Assembly (NCBI GenBank): GCA_003279535.1
Contig: QCHO01000002.1
Coordinates: 1-64,000, forward strand
Reading direction: 5' to 3'
Length of the DNA stretch: 64,000 bases
Source of the DNA: Prochlorococcus sp. AG-402-C22
GTDB taxonomy: Bacteria > Cyanobacteriota > Cyanobacteriia > PCC-6307 > Cyanobiaceae
The position numbers and the translations under genes were made by a program. Each line of letters starts with the position of its first letter. The stretch's first letter is position 1. The notes under the pieces are model-generated. The model saw only the letters and a program-made list of their open reading frames with translations. It was not told the DNA's origin and did not search any database. Of this stretch, positions 55,162-64,000 are shown piece by piece.

Positions 55162-55872
55162 TTAATGAATAATCTCATTATTTAATGTAAAAAGAAATTT
55201 ATTAATAAATTTTTTTGTCCATTTTTCTCCAAAAAAAGATTTAAACAATTTATCTGCAGGGTCTTTTTCAAAACTGTACTTATCATATTTAATTTGATTA
55301 ATCTTTATTTCTTCTGCATTTAAAAATTGATTAACAGGATTCAACTTATAAAGGTGCAAATAATTATTTACAAATGAATCGAAAATATTATATAAATCTC
55401 TATCAAGGTTTAATTTATTTCCTCTACATAAAATCACCCATGGGGAGAAATACTTTTTTGAATCATAGATATTCTTCATTTTATTATTATCAAATGCAGA
55501 ATATTTTTTCTTAATACTACCTAAACTTGAACAATATTTTTCAAGATACTTGCTTTCTTGAATTAAAGGTTGATAATCGAGGATTGCTAATAACTTTTGG
55601 GAACTTTCAAACCATAAAATATCAGCTCCTAGGATAGGTAGTTCACTATCAAAATTTGGATATGCGACTGTATTAAACACTTGCAATTTTTTGCCACCAT
55701 CTAATCTTGTTATTCTCCACTTTCTATATTGGGGAGATGAAAAAAGCCAATTTTTAATAATATATTTTGAGTCTTTATTGTGATGTTCTTTGAATTCGCT
55801 AGATATTTGCACTTCATTACCATTTAATTCATCAATATTGGTTTTAAGGAAATCAACTAATGAATCAAACAT
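55162..55872 (-). CDS. pebA: 15,16-dihydrobiliverdin:ferredoxin oxidoreductase
   Basis: [70 protein letters not shown]. Confidence 0.9.
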   Translation of the reverse strand: MFDSLVDFLKTNIDELNGNEVQISSEFKEHHNKDSKYIIKNWLFSSPQYRKWRITRLDGGKKLQVFNTVAYPNFDSELPILGADILWFESSQKLLAILDYQPLIQESKYLEKYCSSLGSIKKKYSAFDNNKMKNIYDSKKYFSPWVILCRGNKLNLDRDLYNIFDSFVNNYLHLYKLNPVNQFLNAEEIKINQIKYDKYSFEKDPADKLFKSFFGEKWTKKFINKFLFTLNNEIIH

Positions 55873-55877
55873 AAATA

Positions 55878-56588
55878 CTAGGTCTCAGTACTGCCTTTCC
55901 TAACTTTTTTTGTAATGTAATTGAATACAATCTTGCCTAAAACAGCAATCAAATTACCTTCAAGCTCCTTAAACATTTTCATATTGTAAGTAAAAGCTTG
56001 ATTAGCTTCATCAATAATTTGATTAGCAGTCTTTTGATTTATTGGAAGTTGATTTAAAGTAAGGGAATATTCTTCCTTAAACTTCTTTTCGTCAGCAATT
56101 AATTTAAATTCATAAAAATTTAAACCATCATTTCCCTGCAAATTTAATGCTTTTTTGGCGATCCTTTTCAAAATTTGACCACCAGATAAATCTCCTATGT
56201 AGCGTGTGTAGTGGTGACCAACTAATAAGTCTGGTGATTTTTTTGCAACCTCGCGGATTCTTTCAACGTATTCTTTTGCCGATTGAGAAATATTAATTTC
56301 ATTCTTCCAATTATCACCAAAATAAAATTTAAGATCATTTTCAAGAGTTTCTTTCCTGAATAATGATTTAAAACCAATAGGTTTAATTACTGGATGTTCC
56401 TCATTAACCAATCTTTCAATTTCTTCTTCCATAGCCTCATAAACAAAATATAAATCACTAATTAATTTTCTATAAGATTTTTTTTCAACAACTCCTTTTA
56501 AAAAACAAGCCACAAAGCCCGTATTTTCTGCCATAGTGTGGGATTTTTTTGTCCCTTCTCTTAGTTGTCCTGCAAGAGCGACTGCCAT
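55878..56588 (-). CDS. ho1: heme oxygenase
   Basis: [62 protein letters not shown]. Confidence 0.95.
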   Translation of the reverse strand: MAVALAGQLREGTKKSHTMAENTGFVACFLKGVVEKKSYRKLISDLYFVYEAMEEEIERLVNEEHPVIKPIGFKSLFRKETLENDLKFYFGDNWKNEINISQSAKEYVERIREVAKKSPDLLVGHHYTRYIGDLSGGQILKRIAKKALNLQGNDGLNFYEFKLIADEKKFKEEYSLTLNQLPINQKTANQIIDEANQAFTYNMKMFKELEGNLIAVLGKIVFNYITKKVRKGSTET

Positions 56589-56645
56589 ATATTTTGAATT
56601 AATTTTGTATTTGTATTTAATTTACAAGAAAAATACATAAAACAG

Positions 56646-57077
56646 CTAATTTTTGTTACCAGCGGATGTTGTAGAGAATAACTTATACAGTTCTTTACAA
56701 ACCAAAAAAAGATTATCTTTTTGTTCCTTTTGAGGTAAATGAGTACCAGTCATTTCCCACTCCCCAACAGTAGCAACTCTCCATCTCTCGGAGGGAATAA
56801 TCATCCCTCGCATTATTATTCCTAACAATTTTGGTACTCTGTTATTATTGTCACTTTCAATTCTCAATTGTAAAAGTATCGCTCTACATTCAATAAGAGG
56901 ACTCCAACCTGGAAAATGAAAGGCGAAGTCAATAGTATCTTTCATAGATTCAATATTTGAATTTTCCCAAGGACTAAAGTTTACGCTGGCATCAGGGAAA
57001 TATTTCCTAAACAAAGTTGCAGTAGAAGCAATTTTATTAGCTATTTCAACATTACTTACATTTGAACTCGCATTCAT
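56646..57077 (-). CDS. conserved hypothetical protein
   Basis: 143-aa ORF (DFAFHFPGWSPLIECRAILLQLRI...SERWRVATVGEWEMTGTHLPQKEQ), protein-like. Confidence 0.65.
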   Translation of the reverse strand: MNASSNVSNVEIANKIASTATLFRKYFPDASVNFSPWENSNIESMKDTIDFAFHFPGWSPLIECRAILLQLRIESDNNNRVPKLLGIIMRGMIIPSERWRVATVGEWEMTGTHLPQKEQKDNLFLVCKELYKLFSTTSAGNKN

Positions 57078-57288
57078 AAATAGCTAAGTGTTTTTTTGAA
57101 AATGACATAATTTCCCATAACTTGCTTATTAACTACTTTTTCTTTTAATAAAGATGTTGAAATGCTGATCAAGAAAGTATTCTCTATTCACATTTGAATA
57201 ATAAATTTCTAGCTTTTAAAGAAAATAACTCATAGCAAATTACAATACGAAAAACTTTAATGAGTTATCTTCGTTATTATTCAATACT

Positions 57289-58713
57289 ATGCCAAATTTT
57301 GAAAAATTAAATTTACCTTCTGAAGGAGAGATAATAACTTTTGATCAGGGCAAGCCGAAAGTTCCCAATAATCCAATCGTGCCATTTATTAGGGGTGATG
57401 GAACTGGAGTTGATATATGGCCAGCAACTCAAATTGTTCTTGATGCAGCGATTACAAAAAGCTATGGAGATGAAAGAAAAATCAATTGGTTTAAAGTATA
57501 TGCAGGAGATGAAGCATGTGAAATTTATGGCACATATAACTATCTACCTCAAGATACTATTGAAGCAATTAAACACTTCGGTGTAGCAATCAAAGGTCCT
57601 TTAACAACTCCCATCGGCGGAGGTATTAGGTCGCTTAATGTTGCATTAAGACAAATATTTGATTTATACAGCTGTGTTAGACCATGCAGATATTATTCCG
57701 GAACTCCAAGCCCTCACAAAAACCCTCAAAATTTAGACGTTATTGTTTATAGAGAAAATACTGAGGACATATACATGGGAATTGAATGGGAAGCCGAAGA
57801 TCATAATTGTCTTGAATTAATTAATCACTTAAATAACGTCGTGATACCAAATAGTAAAAATTTAAAAAATAGGTCAATTCCAAAGGGGTCTGGAATTGGA
57901 ATAAAACCAGTTAGTAAATCAGGTAGCCAAAGGCATATTAAAAAAGCTATTGAACATGCAAAAAGATTATCAGGAGATAAAAGGCATGTGACTCTAGTAC
58001 ATAAAGGTAATATCATGAAATATACCGAAGGTGCTTTTAGAGATTGGGGATATGAATTGGCAGTTAATGAATTTAGAGAAGACTGCATTACGGAACGAGA
58101 AAGTTGGATTTTAGATAATATCCATAAAAATCCAGAAATTACAATTGAAAATAATGCACGAAAAATCGAACCAGGGTTTGACAAGCTTACTAATAATAAA
58201 AAGGCATTTATCTGCGAAGAAATTAAAGAAGTTATTACCTCAATTTCACATTCCCATGGAGATGGTAAATGGCAAGAACTAATTCTTGTAGATGATCGGA
58301 TAGCTGATAGTATATTTCAACAAATTCAAACTAGACCACAAGAATATTCAATTCTTGCAACATTAAATCTGAATGGTGACTATGTTTCTGATGCAGCTGC
58401 AGCAATAGTCGGTGGACTAGGCATGGCACCTGGAGCAAATATTGGTGATAATGCAGCAATTTTCGAAGCAACGCACGGTACTGCGCCAAAACATGCAGGA
58501 TTAAATAAAATTAATCCAGGCTCAGTAATTTTAAGTGGTGTTATGATGCTTGAGTATTTTGGTTGGGATGAAGCAGCTAACTTAATTACTGAAGGTTTAA
58601 GTAAGGCAATAGAGCAAAAAAAAGTCACCTATGATCTTGCACGTTTAATGGAACCTAAAGTAGAACCCTTATCCTGCAGCAGTTTTGCTGAAGAAATCAT
58701 ATCAAATTTCTAA
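57289..58713 (+). CDS. icd: NADP-dependent isocitrate dehydrogenase
   Basis: VPFIRGDGTGVDIWPATQIVLDAA; GGGIRSLNVALRQIFDLYSCVRPCRYY; IYMGIEWEA; EATHGTAPKHAGLNKINPGSVILSGVMML. Confidence 0.97.
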   Translation: MPNFEKLNLPSEGEIITFDQGKPKVPNNPIVPFIRGDGTGVDIWPATQIVLDAAITKSYGDERKINWFKVYAGDEACEIYGTYNYLPQDTIEAIKHFGVAIKGPLTTPIGGGIRSLNVALRQIFDLYSCVRPCRYYSGTPSPHKNPQNLDVIVYRENTEDIYMGIEWEAEDHNCLELINHLNNVVIPNSKNLKNRSIPKGSGIGIKPVSKSGSQRHIKKAIEHAKRLSGDKRHVTLVHKGNIMKYTEGAFRDWGYELAVNEFREDCITERESWILDNIHKNPEITIENNARKIEPGFDKLTNNKKAFICEEIKEVITSISHSHGDGKWQELILVDDRIADSIFQQIQTRPQEYSILATLNLNGDYVSDAAAAIVGGLGMAPGANIGDNAAIFEATHGTAPKHAGLNKINPGSVILSGVMMLEYFGWDEAANLITEGLSKAIEQKKVTYDLARLMEPKVEPLSCSSFAEEIISNF

Positions 58714-60066
58714 TTTGTAAAATTATTTTTATTTTCAAAAACTTTCCATATATTAACTAGTGAATCTTTAGTACCAATGTTTCCAGGATGAGTAACAATA
58801 GGAAGCCTAGTATTATTTTTTAAGTTGTAAGTCACCACTGAAATACCTTTTAAAATCTGTCCCTCAAGATAAACATAATCTGCATTAAGTCCATTACTAA
58901 GAATCACATTTGTTGTTATTCCACCTTTTGAAATCAAATATCCTATTTCATACTTCAAATCTGCGACTAATTCAGCAATAAAACTTGCAAGTGAATTATA
59001 AAAATTAAATTGTTCAGAATAATCTAAGGACATAAATTTTCTTGAAGTAAACAATACAGGAGTTTTTCCTTTTTCAAAAGAAAATCTAATTTCTTTCGAA
59101 AATTTCTTTTTAAATAAATTCCTTTGCTTATGATTATTCTCAGATGAAGTAATTTTAAAGAATTCAAAAACATCTAATTCAATTGGATTGCAATTACTTA
59201 TCTCTAATAAGTTTTTCAATTGTATTGTTGAAAGTTCCACATAGGATCCAACAATTATGAGTCCTGGGAGAAAAATCTTTTCTTTACTTCTTATTCTTAA
59301 ATTAGAGAATAATATCTCACCCTCAGAGACGCTTTTTTTCTCAGATATTGAACTTATAAAACTTGCTGCAGTTCGAAAAAGGAATTTTTTTTGTTTAGTT
59401 AATTTTTTAATTACTAAAGAAAATTTTTTTAGTTGAGAATAATTTTCTATATCTACAATTACATGTTTGTTATTCTTCAAGTTCTTTAGTGTTTTAAAAA
59501 CAATGTTATTTTCTTCATCATTTAGAATTTCGATATCTGACAAAAAAAATATTTTGAATATCTTCAAAATTTATTTGCGATTTACTCTTCTGAAATAAAA
59601 GATTCTTGATATTACTTGTCTCAAATCCAAAAATTTTATCTCTTGCAAAAATTGTTTGATTGATAGGGATTTTATCAACAAAGTGCGATCCATTGACGGT
59701 TAATCTTTTACCCTCTATAAAAGCTGGAATATGAAAAGTAGCATCAAAAGGACCTAAGCAACTATTTAGGGTGCTTGGCTCTAAAAAGTTATGTCCTCGA
59801 AGAGTAGAGTCTCCTCTACTTATAAAAATAATTTCTTCTTCATAAGCTTGAGAAGCTATAGTGGTCTTAAGATTTTTGCAAATTTCTTTTATTGTTAATT
59901 TCGCATCATTTTCCGATAGTGACCTTGTATTAGCCAAAATAAAAAATAAATTAGATTTAGATTCAAAACCTTTTACTAAAGTTGAGCAGTCCCACTTAAG
60001 AAGTAATAAGCAATCATGCACAGTTTGAGATCCTGTTGGATCATCATCTATAACAACAAATTTCAT
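58710..60066 (-). pseudogene. four-carbon acid sugar kinase family protein (DUF1537-like), apparent frameshift
   Basis: Two overlapping ORFs: N-part 59518..60066 (VIDDDPTGSQTVHDCLLLL...ISRGDSTLRGHNFLEP...FHIPAFIEGKRLTVNGSHFV) and C-part 58710..59567 (FLFRTAASFISS...IIVGSYVELSTIQLKNL...SKGGITTNVILSNGL...THPGNIGTKDSLVNIW). They read as one protein if the A8 run at 59542-59549 changes length by one. Confidence 0.75.
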
Positions 60067-60079
60067 GAGTATTGCATAA

Positions 60080-60934
60080 TTACTTAAGAGATTTTATTTG
60101 TATTGAGGCATCAAACTTCTGCCTATCATTTGCAGGAATCATAATGTTTCTAAATCCATCAACAAAAGAATTACGAGGACTAGTCCAAGGTTCAAGACAT
60201 ATCATTCTTCTTGGTGGATCACTCCAAATAACACCTAAATCAAAAGGATATGGATGATTTAAAGTTACCTCTCTTTTAAAAACTTTATCTCGAAAAGCGC
60301 TCCTACCGGAAGTATACATAAGTAGATCAACTCCTAAATGAATATTATTTAATTCATCCAAAGTATTACTTAAAATATTTTTTTCTTGATTCTGACAATT
60401 AAGTGGATTATCAATAAACTCTAAATTTTTGAAATCTGAAACATTAAAATAAGGATGCAATCCAAAATTTATAGGCATACCAGTATCTGTTTTATTATAA
60501 ATCGTAATTTCAAATACTAAACAGTTAATCTTTAAGGTAACTTCTATTTTTAGTTCGAAATCGAAAGGATAATATTTTTTGGTTTTTTTAGATTCATTTA
60601 AAAATAAGCATAAAGATTGTTTATTTTGATTAAACGAGTATTGCCATCGCAAATCCCTAGCAAAACCATGTTGTGTTAATTGCAAATAATCTTTCCCAAA
60701 TACTGAACTAGAGGTATTGAGATTTCCACAAATTGGAAACAAGATTGGAATTCCTCCCCTAATACTTTTTGTCTTATCCATAAATCTTTTTTCATCGAAA
60801 TACAGTATCTCTTTACCATCCGAAACCCAATTTGTAATCAAACCTCCTCTTTCAGGACAAAATTTAATATAGTTATTTTGATCTAATTGAAAGACAAAAA
60901 TTTCTTGGTCTTTATTAGATAATTTAATTTGCAC
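60080..60934 (-). CDS. galM: aldose 1-epimerase family protein
   Basis: ERGGLITNWVSDGKEILYFDEKRF; GGIPILFPICGNL; INFGLHPYFNVS; WSDPPRRMICLEPWTSPRNS. Confidence 0.88.
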   Translation of the reverse strand: MQIKLSNKDQEIFVFQLDQNNYIKFCPERGGLITNWVSDGKEILYFDEKRFMDKTKSIRGGIPILFPICGNLNTSSSVFGKDYLQLTQHGFARDLRWQYSFNQNKQSLCLFLNESKKTKKYYPFDFELKIEVTLKINCLVFEITIYNKTDTGMPINFGLHPYFNVSDFKNLEFIDNPLNCQNQEKNILSNTLDELNNIHLGVDLLMYTSGRSAFRDKVFKREVTLNHPYPFDLGVIWSDPPRRMICLEPWTSPRNSFVDGFRNIMIPANDRQKFDASIQIKSLK

Positions 60935-60943
60935 AATTGTTAC

Positions 60944-61843
60944 TCAAAGAGAATCAACCCAATCCAAAATATGCTGATTAACTAGTTCAGGTATTTCATC
61001 ATGAGGACAATGTCCAGCATCAAGAATGATTTCTTTTGTATTCTCTGGTGTAAATTTTTTATAAAGATTTCTTTTTTTTGGAGTGTTCATCCAAGGGTCT
61101 TTGCCTCCCCAGAGCAGTAATAATGGTGAATCGAGTTTTGCGAATAACTTATCCAAAGGCAATCCCTGAGGACCTGATGGGTTAAATACACTTCTAAAAA
61201 CATTAAAAGCTCCATAATCTAGCGAAGGTTTTCTTATTGACTCAACTAAAAAATCATCAACATTTTTTTTATCAACATAAACTTGATTCAAAGTTTTTTT
61301 AATATTTTTTGGATTTCTCATATTCTCAAAAATCAAACGTTGAAGGACAATATTTTTCAAAAATATGCCGGCAACTGTTTCAATTGAAGTTTGCAACATA
61401 TTCTTTTTGATAGTTTTTTCTTCACTAAAATATCCTGCAGCATTAAGCAATATCACTCCTGCATTTAGCTCATTCAATTCTGAACCAGCTGCTAATGCTG
61501 CATAACCACCTAATGAATTTCCAACAACAATTGTAGGTTTTTTTATTTTCTCTTTTACATAAGCTACAACCTGATCTTTCCATAAAGATCCTGAGTATTC
61601 AACATCCTGAGGCTTAGGACTTTTCCCAAACCCAAGTAGATCCATAGCATGAACTTCATATTTGTTACTCAAAGTAGGAATATTAAATCTCCAATGATCC
61701 GTGGAAGCCCCGAAACCATGAATTAATAAAATTGCACACTCTTTTGATATTTTCTCAGGCTTAGCAGAAACAGTATGTATTGGGTAATTTAAAAAATTCC
61801 AGTCATAATTTACAGTACTATCTATCAGAGCTGATTGTTCCAT
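60944..61843 (-). CDS. alpha/beta hydrolase
   Basis: LLIHGFGASTDHWRFNI; VVGNSLGGYAALA nucleophile elbow; LLLWGGKDPWM; AGHCPHDEIPELVN. Confidence 0.9.
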   Translation of the reverse strand: MEQSALIDSTVNYDWNFLNYPIHTVSAKPEKISKECAILLIHGFGASTDHWRFNIPTLSNKYEVHAMDLLGFGKSPKPQDVEYSGSLWKDQVVAYVKEKIKKPTIVVGNSLGGYAALAAGSELNELNAGVILLNAAGYFSEEKTIKKNMLQTSIETVAGIFLKNIVLQRLIFENMRNPKNIKKTLNQVYVDKKNVDDFLVESIRKPSLDYGAFNVFRSVFNPSGPQGLPLDKLFAKLDSPLLLLWGGKDPWMNTPKKRNLYKKFTPENTKEIILDAGHCPHDEIPELVNQHILDWVDSL

Positions 61844-61886
61844 TTATTGAAAATCTTATGTTAGTTGATTCTAATAGACTTGTTTC

Positions 61887-63254
61887 CTAAAGAAGACCCA
61901 CAGGATCAGCTGCAACATCATCTGAAATTTTATTGCCATCATTGGGGGGCTTATCTTTTAAAACAATTCTCAAGAGAACAGGTGCAAGAAATGTAGTTCC
62001 AATAACCATTAATAAAATAGCTGCTTCAAGAGAAGGAGTTAACAACTTAGCGCTTGTTCCTAGCCCAAGGAAAATTAAACCAACCTCTCCTCTAGGCATC
62101 ATACCCAAACCTACAACTAATCTATTAGTAGGTTTATCACTTGAAAATACCCATCCGGCTGCAATTTTTCCAATAATTGCAACAACTAACAAAAATCCTG
62201 CAACTACAAGAGCTGATCTACTTGTTGGATCAAGTGGATTGATAACTGATAAATCCATTCCAGCTCCAACTAATACAAAGAAAATAGTTGCGAATAAGGA
62301 AACTAAAGGTAAAACAGATTGTTGTATTGCATGATTATTTTTAGAACTACTAAGAATCAATCCAGCTGCAAAAGCACCTAAAGCTGCTTCTAATCCAATC
62401 GCTGTTGCAACAAAACAACATAATACAAGTATCACAAAAGATGCAACTACTACAGCTCCAGGAGCTTTCAATCTATCTAATAACCAATCAAATCCTGGAG
62501 CTGCTGTTCTACTTAATGCGATAGCAGCAATAACAAATACTACTGCCGCCGCAACTAATTTAACAATAGGAGCAATTTCTAAAGAACCTCCTGCAGCAAG
62601 AGCTACAACAACTGCCAGAATAACAATTCCCAAAATATCGTCTAGCACTGCAGCACCAATAACAATTTGTCCTTCTCTAGTTTTCAAATATCCTAATTCA
62701 CCGAAAACACTTGCAGTAATTCCTATACTTGTGGCTGTCATAGATGCTCCAGCAAAAACTGCTGGAATTAGATCTACTTGGAAAATAAACATTAATCCAA
62801 AAGTTCCAAAGGCAAACGGTAAAATTACCCCGGCCATAGCAACAGTAAAAGCCTGAGCACCGACAGCTACCAATTCCTCTAACTCACTTTCTAATCCTGT
62901 TAAAAATAAAAGTGCATATAGACCAAGTGTTGCTACTGCTTGGAGGGATGGAAAACTTTCGAAATAAACATCAGGTACTGCTTCCGGGGGAATTGAAGCT
63001 AATGAACTAATAACATTTATAAGTCCCTCATTTAATTCAGTTCCAGCTGAGGGCGGTATCAACAAATGGAATCCTGATGCTCCTATTACAACCCCTGCAA
63101 GAAGCTCACCTACAATCGTTGGTAAACTTAGTCTTACTAATACTTCTGCTAATGCTCTTGCAGCTAAAAAGATCAATAGAAATCTTATAACTCCGATCAA
63201 CGTTTCAGCAACTTCTAAATCATGCGCACTTAATTCAGCAAGTAAAGAGTACAT
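61887..63254 (-). CDS. CPA2-family Na+(K+)/H+ antiporter
   Basis: LPTIVGELLAGVVIGASGFHLL; ASMTATSIGITASVFGELGYLKTREGQIVIGAAVLDDILGIVILAVV; MMPRGEVGLIFLGLG. Confidence 0.93.
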   Translation of the reverse strand: MYSLLAELSAHDLEVAETLIGVIRFLLIFLAARALAEVLVRLSLPTIVGELLAGVVIGASGFHLLIPPSAGTELNEGLINVISSLASIPPEAVPDVYFESFPSLQAVATLGLYALLFLTGLESELEELVAVGAQAFTVAMAGVILPFAFGTFGLMFIFQVDLIPAVFAGASMTATSIGITASVFGELGYLKTREGQIVIGAAVLDDILGIVILAVVVALAAGGSLEIAPIVKLVAAAVVFVIAAIALSRTAAPGFDWLLDRLKAPGAVVVASFVILVLCCFVATAIGLEAALGAFAAGLILSSSKNNHAIQQSVLPLVSLFATIFFVLVGAGMDLSVINPLDPTSRSALVVAGFLLVVAIIGKIAAGWVFSSDKPTNRLVVGLGMMPRGEVGLIFLGLGTSAKLLTPSLEAAILLMVIGTTFLAPVLLRIVLKDKPPNDGNKISDDVAADPVGLL

Positions 63255-63386
63255 TTAAGTGTAAAAAATAAACTACCTAATTGGAAGATAGTTTACTGAG
63301 GGCCCACTTTAAGAAATATGTAAGAAAAAAGCAAAAATACTCAACAAGTGTGGATCTGAAGTTACAACAAAGAAATTTTTAAAAAA

Positions 63387-64000
63387 ATGGCTATTGTCTG
63401 TTATATGGCCAATCAAATGAATTCCAACGAACCCTTCGATCTACGTCTGCCTACCCCAGGCTGCTACTTAGATCCTGAGAAAGCTGGCATGGATTCTGAT
63501 GCTGTTTTCCAAGGAATGACAGCCCATCTCTTTTATACCCTTGGAAAATTAGCTACTTCTGCAAGTCCTCATGACTTATATATGGCTTTAAGTTACGCAG
63601 TTAAAGATAGGCTAATGACAAGATATTTAGCCAGTCAGGAAGTCATAAGAAAAAAACCACAAAAAACAGTTGCCTACTTATCAGCAGAATTTTTAATAGG
63701 CCCTCAATTAAGTAATAATCTTCTCAACCTTGGAATAACTCAAGAAGCAGAGGATGCTCTAAAGAGATTCGGCATCGAATCCTTATCAACAATTCTTGAA
63801 GTAGAAGAAGAGCCCGGACTAGGAAATGGTGGACTTGGCAGACTGGCTGCATGTTATATGGAATCATTAGCTTCTCTACAAGTTCCAGCAGTTGGTTATG
63901 GTATTCGCTATGAATTTGGCATATTCAATCAGTTAATTAGAGATGGTTGGCAAGTTGAAGTAACCGATAAATGGCTTAAAGGTGGATGGCCATGGGAACT
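63387..64000 (+). CDS. glgP: glycogen/alpha-glucan phosphorylase, 3'-truncated by window edge (absent from ORF track)
   Basis: Own translation: MAIVCYMANQMNSNEPFDLRLPTPGCYLDPEKAG...KKPQKTVAYLSAEFLIGPQLSNNLLNLG...EEEPGLGNGGLGRLAACYMESLASLQVPAVGYGIRYEFGIFNQ; open to base 64000. Confidence 0.95.
   Translation, partial: MAIVCYMANQMNSNEPFDLRLPTPGCYLDPEKAGMDSDAVFQGMTAHLFYTLGKLATSASPHDLYMALSYAVKDRLMTRYLASQEVIRKKPQKTVAYLSAEFLIGPQLSNNLLNLGITQEAEDALKRFGIESLSTILEVEEEPGLGNGGLGRLAACYMESLASLQVPAVGYGIRYEFGIFNQLIRDGWQVEVTDKWLKGGWPWE

Noticed and set aside
57077-57289. NtcA site (GTA-N8-TAC) upstream of icd
   Set aside because: icd is a known NtcA target in cyanobacteria, but I could not find a good match; GTATTCTCTATTCAC misses the spacing.
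57825-58184. 119-aa minus-strand ORF inside icd
   Set aside because: Antisense to icd; no motif.
5761-60066. Whole-window search by eye for CRISPR arrays, IS elements, integrases, toxin-antitoxin pairs or restriction systems
   Set aside because: None seen. The lone HNH protein at 4119-4625 looks like a conserved chromosomal gene rather than part of a mobile or defence cassette.
61933-62334. 133-aa plus-strand ORF opposite the antiporter
   Set aside because: Antisense to a confident multi-TM protein; no recognisable motif.

Overview
This 64 kb AT-rich window has the gene content and protein style of a picocyanobacterial chromosome, most like high-light Prochlorococcus (inference from psaD, pebA/pebB/ho1, ldpA, ndhN and the low G+C; no strain is claimed). 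It is almost entirely core genome. The main blocks are: (1) the 3' part of a CbiG-CobJ cobalamin fusion, open from the left edge; (2) the minus-strand S10/spc/alpha ribosomal cluster from rplC to rpsI/rpmE, with secY, adk, rpmJ, rpoA, truA and prfA; (3) ndhN and ldpA; (4) recA with a good cyanobacterial LexA box upstream; (5) a run of metabolic and housekeeping genes (tyrA, carotenoid desaturase-like, moeB/thiF-like, double-domain cobO, larE, speD, recF, ppc, gshA, trpE, psaD, histidine kinase, rodA, mrp, hemF, purM, panC-cmk, pebB-pebA-ho1, icd); (6) a CPA2 antiporter and the start of glgP at the right edge. Four tRNAs are present (Ser-GCT, Gln-TTG, Arg-CCG, Cys-GCA). I saw no CRISPR array, insertion sequence, prophage or defence island. 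I did not find a convincing new multi-gene system. The best leads are local anomalies: a DUF1537-family kinase split at an A8 homopolymer; recF without an in-frame canonical start beside an A7 tract; a DinG-like protein and a histidine kinase that appear to have lost catalytic motifs; a two-P-loop CobO; a G9 tract upstream of rpoA; a hairpin upstream of hemF; and a few possible small ORFs or remnants missing from the ORF track.
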